Source: Clostridia bacterium (GTDB lineage: Bacteria; Bacillota; Clostridia; Oscillospirales; CAG-382). Taken from it: a DNA stretch of 7,314 bases. The notes beneath the pieces were generated by a model that ran no database searches, was not told the DNA's origin, and worked only from the letters and a program-made list of their open reading frames with translations. Positions 5,392-7,314 of this stretch are shown piece after piece (positions within the stretch are counted from its first letter, which is position 1; each line of letters opens with the position of its first letter). A program made the position numbers and the translations under genes. The stretch is from the NCBI GenBank assembly GCA_017397605.1, contig JAFQII010000012.1, positions 1 to 7,314 on the forward strand. The letters are read 5' to 3'.

Positions 5392-5426
5392 TCTTTTCCG
5401 GCGGTAGGTAAATCTGTCCTTTTTGT

Positions 5427-6455
5427 TTACAGATCAATAACCCTATGTTCCTCGGCGGATTTGTAGATTGCCAGGATGAGGTCGACAGGGCGTCTGCCCT
5501 CGTAGATGTCGATGAGCGGTTTGGTGCCCGTGCCGAGGGCGCGGATCACGTCGGCAAACTGCTTGCGGTGGTTGTCGACGGAGATCGCGGTGGGAACCGA
5601 AGCAGACGAATACTGCGTCGACTGCAGCACGATGTCCTGCCTTGCGTCGTTTTGGATATCCCACTTGACCAACGAGCCTTCCTCAATCGTGATCGAGCCG
5701 TTGGTGCCGTTGAGATCCAGACGTCTCGGGTAACCAGGATAAACCGACGTGGTCGCCTGAATCACGCCCGTCGCGCCCGACTTAAATTCCAGCACGGCGG
5801 AAAGTGTGTCCTCCACCTCAATATCGCGCGCAAGCGTCTTGGCGACCGCGTACACGCTCTTGACATCCCCTGCGAGGTACAAAAGCAGGTCGACGCCGTG
5901 GATGCCCTGGTTCATCAACGCACCGCCGCCGTCGACGGCCTTGGTGCCTCTCCAGGCGCTCGAGTTGTAATATTCTTGCGTGCGGTTGAATTTCATATAC
6001 ACGTCCGCGCAGACCAATCTGCCGAGCGAGCCGTTTTCCACCGCCTGCTTTGCCATCTGCACGCCGTCGGTAAAGCGCGCCTGCGCGATGGACGACAGCA
6101 AAACGCCGTTGCGCTCGCAGGCTTCGGTCATACGCTCGAGTTGTTCGGTCGTAATCGCCATGGGTTTTTCGCATATAATATGCTTGCCTGCGTTTGCCGC
6201 CTTGACCGCCACGTCCGCGTGGAAACCGCTCGGCGTACAGATCGTCACCACGTCGATCTCCTTGCATGCAAGCATTTCGTCCACAGTTGCAAAAGCGCGC
6301 ACGCCCTTGGCGGCGGCAAACCGCACCGCCGACTCATATCTCGCGTCCGCAACGCCGATCAGCACCGCATCATCCGGCAGTCCAAACAGCGCATTGGCAT
6401 GAAAATCCGCGATCACACCGCATCCGATGATGCCAAATCCGACTTTATTTCCCAT
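5427..6455 (-). CDS. Gfo/Idh/MocA-family NAD(P)-dependent oxidoreductase
   Basis: The 342-residue length is typical of this cytoplasmic dehydrogenase family, which acts on sugars, inositols or sugar nucleotides. The N-terminal Rossmann fold shows GxGxxA as GCGVIA (11-16) and an acidic Asp37 at the end of the second strand, which favours NAD. CTPSGFHADVAVKAANAGKHIICEKP (73-98) ends in the hallmark EKP with catalytic Lys97. The C-terminal domain carries DGGGALMNQGIHGVDLLLYL (175-194), with conserved His186. The Asp common four residues before this His is Asn182 here, a form seen in some sugar-nucleotide members. The ATG at 6453-6455 has GAGGT (6461-6465) five bases upstream and a good promoter before that. 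It is transcribed alone, divergent from serC. The substrate cannot be deduced. Confidence 0.92.
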   Translation of the reverse strand: MGNKVGFGIIGCGVIADFHANALFGLPDDAVLIGVADARYESAVRFAAAKGVRAFATVDEMLACKEIDVVTICTPSGFHADVAVKAANAGKHIICEKPMAITTEQLERMTEACERNGVLLSSIAQARFTDGVQMAKQAVENGSLGRLVCADVYMKFNRTQEYYNSSAWRGTKAVDGGGALMNQGIHGVDLLLYLAGDVKSVYAVAKTLARDIEVEDTLSAVLEFKSGATGVIQATTSVYPGYPRRLDLNGTNGSITIEEGSLVKWDIQNDARQDIVLQSTQYSSASVPTAISVDNHRKQFADVIRALGTGTKPLIDIYEGRRPVDLILAIYKSAEEHRVIDL

Positions 6456-6508
6456 ACGTTACCTCAATTTAAAAATTCTCACAAAAATTTACCGATTTTA
6501 TCCTAAAT

Positions 6509-6537
6509 ATTCTATCAAAAAAAGCCCCGTTTGTCAA
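6509..6537 (-). promoter_or_regulatory. Sigma-A-like promoter of the oxidoreductase gene
   Basis: On the minus strand TTGACA (6537-6532) is followed after 17 bases by TAGAAT (6514-6509), one base from consensus. Transcription would start near 6502 and give a leader of about 47 bases before the ATG. No riboswitch-like structure is apparent in that AT-rich leader. Confidence 0.75.
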
Positions 6538-6556
6538 CAGAAAATTCTATATCCTA

Positions 6557-6585
6557 TTGACTTTACGGCTCATTTGAGGTATTAT
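6557..6585 (+). promoter_or_regulatory. Sigma-A-like promoter of serC
   Basis: TTGACT (6557-6562, five of six) and TATTAT (6580-6585, five of six) are separated by 17 bases. The predicted start is near 6592, giving a leader of about 54 bases. The -35 box is only 19 bases from the -35 box of the divergent oxidoreductase promoter, so the two polymerase sites lie back to back. Confidence 0.7.
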
Positions 6586-6593
6586 AAACTAAA

Positions 6594-6611
6594 GGTTATG
6601 GATGCATAACC
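6594..6611 (+). promoter_or_regulatory. Stem-loop at the extreme 5' end of the serC transcript
   Basis: GGTTATG (6594-6600) pairs perfectly with CATAACC (6605-6611) around the 4-base loop GATG. It begins one to three bases after the expected transcription start. As DNA it is an inverted repeat suited to repressor binding just past +1. As RNA it is a 5'-end hairpin that could protect the message. Confidence 0.5.
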
Positions 6612-6645
6612 AAAACACACAAAATAAAGAAAGAGGGTTATTTCT

Positions 6646-7314
6646 TTGGACCGCATTTTCAATTTCTCCGCAGGCCCCTCGATGCTGCCGATCTCCGTGC
6701 TGGAGCGCGCCGCAAGCGAGATGACCAATTATAACGGAAGCGGAATGTCCGTTATGGAGATGAGCCACAGATCCGCTGTTTACCAGCAGATCATCGATCA
6801 GACCGAAGCCGATCTTCGCAAGCTGATGAACATTCCCGAAAACTACAAGGTTCTGTTTTTGCAGGGCGGCGCGACGACGCAGTTCTCCGCTGTTCCGCTC
6901 AACCTGATGACCAAAAACGGCAAGGCTGACTACATCGTCAGCGGTCAGTTCTCGGGCAAAGCCGCAAAAGAAGCAGAGCGTTACGGCGAGGTCCGCGTGC
7001 TGGCTTCCTCCAAGGATCGCAACTTTGCATACGTGCCTTACGTCACCGAGTTCAACAAAGACTCCGACTACGTGCACATCTGCTACAACAACACGATTTT
7101 TGGTACGGTGTACCCCTACGTTCCGCAGACGGGCGACATTCCGCTGGTTGCGGATATGTCCTCGGGCATTCTGTCCAAGCCGATCAACGTATCCGATTAC
7201 GGACTCATCTACGCAGGCGCGCAGAAGAACATGGGCCCGTCCGGCATGACGCTGGTCATCGTCCGCGAGGACTTGATCGGTGACGCGCAGGCTTCCTGCC
7301 CCGTACTGATGCAG
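6646..7314 (+). CDS. serC: Phosphoserine aminotransferase SerC (5' part, runs off window)
   Basis: SerC transfers the amino group of glutamate to 3-phosphohydroxypyruvate, the second step of serine biosynthesis, using pyridoxal phosphate in the cytoplasm. The visible 223 residues are about 60 percent of the usual ~360. They begin with the family's N-terminal signature DRIFNFSAGPSMLP, then show MSVMEMSHRS (34-43), LQGGATTQF (72-80), VADMSSGILS (168-177, with the cofactor-facing Asp170) and GAQKNMGPSG (191-200, with the cofactor Lys194). The start is TTG at 6646: translation from here matches the family's N-terminus, AGAGGG (6632-6637) lies eight bases upstream, and no ATG fits. The reading frame is open to the last base. 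SerA often neighbours serC but is not in view. Confidence 0.96.
   Translation, partial: MDRIFNFSAGPSMLPISVLERAASEMTNYNGSGMSVMEMSHRSAVYQQIIDQTEADLRKLMNIPENYKVLFLQGGATTQFSAVPLNLMTKNGKADYIVSGQFSGKAAKEAERYGEVRVLASSKDRNFAYVPYVTEFNKDSDYVHICYNNTIFGTVYPYVPQTGDIPLVADMSSGILSKPINVSDYGLIYAGAQKNMGPSGMTLVIVREDLIGDAQASCPVLMQ

Noticed and set aside
5445..6506. A 353-residue open frame on the plus strand opposite the oxidoreductase
   Set aside because: It is a frame shadow of a GC-rich gene. The product is Arg/His/Val-rich with no domain, it has no ribosome binding site, and the opposite strand has an unmistakable Rossmann enzyme.
6598..6609. Three-codon leader ORF (ATG GAT GCA TAA) before serC
   Set aside because: It lies inside the hairpin, has no well-spaced ribosome binding site and carries no serine codons, so it is probably chance.
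6592..6645. T-box or other riboswitch in the serC leader
   Set aside because: The leader is only about 54 bases, with a single small hairpin and no terminator or specifier-like elements.

Overview
The window looks like chromosomal DNA of a Gram-positive Clostridia-type bacterium, probably Oscillospiraceae/Ruminococcaceae-like. This is inferred from strong GGAGG-type ribosome binding sites, sigma-A-like promoters, TTG start codons on two genes, a lipoprotein of the Clostridia beta-propeller type, and moderately GC-rich coding sequence. No taxonomic marker is complete, so the placement is an inference.

Layout. Positions 1-215 hold a ~109-bp repeat with two hairpins, a strong terminator for an unseen upstream gene, and a promoter with a 14-bp perfect palindrome in its spacer. 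Positions 216-3964 are a tightly overlapping plus-strand operon. It encodes an exported beta-propeller-like lipoprotein (216-1367), an ABC ATPase (1351-2049) and a large ABC-2 type permease. The permease is split into two reading frames (2046-2843 and 2678-3964) by an apparent one-base deletion in a T run near 2668-2672. Restoring the frame gives one protein of about 639 residues that looks like two fused permease halves. A second copy of the 109-bp repeat begins inside the permease stop codon (3963-4072), so the transporter module is bracketed by direct repeats.

Positions 4073-4238 hold a series of hairpins, including a terminator for each of the two convergent units. On the minus strand, 4239-5243 encodes an XRE-type helix-turn-helix protein fused to about eight membrane segments. 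It is clearly more AT-rich than its neighbours and has its own consensus promoter (TTGACA-17-TATAAT), so it looks acquired. Also on the minus strand, 5427-6455 encodes a Gfo/Idh/MocA-family NAD(P)-dependent oxidoreductase. Divergent from it, and sharing a short promoter region with back-to-back -35 boxes, is serC (6646 to beyond the window end), phosphoserine aminotransferase of serine biosynthesis.

How the genes relate. The lipoprotein, ATPase and permease overlap each other and probably form one membrane complex of unknown substrate. The membrane-bound HTH gene is convergent to that operon and does not share its promoter, so the sequence gives no reason to link them in regulation. The oxidoreductase and serC share only a control region. 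The most notable items are the structured repeat pair around the transporter, the broken double permease, the palindrome inside the operon promoter, the Cys/His motif of the lipoprotein, and the AT-rich membrane-HTH gene.
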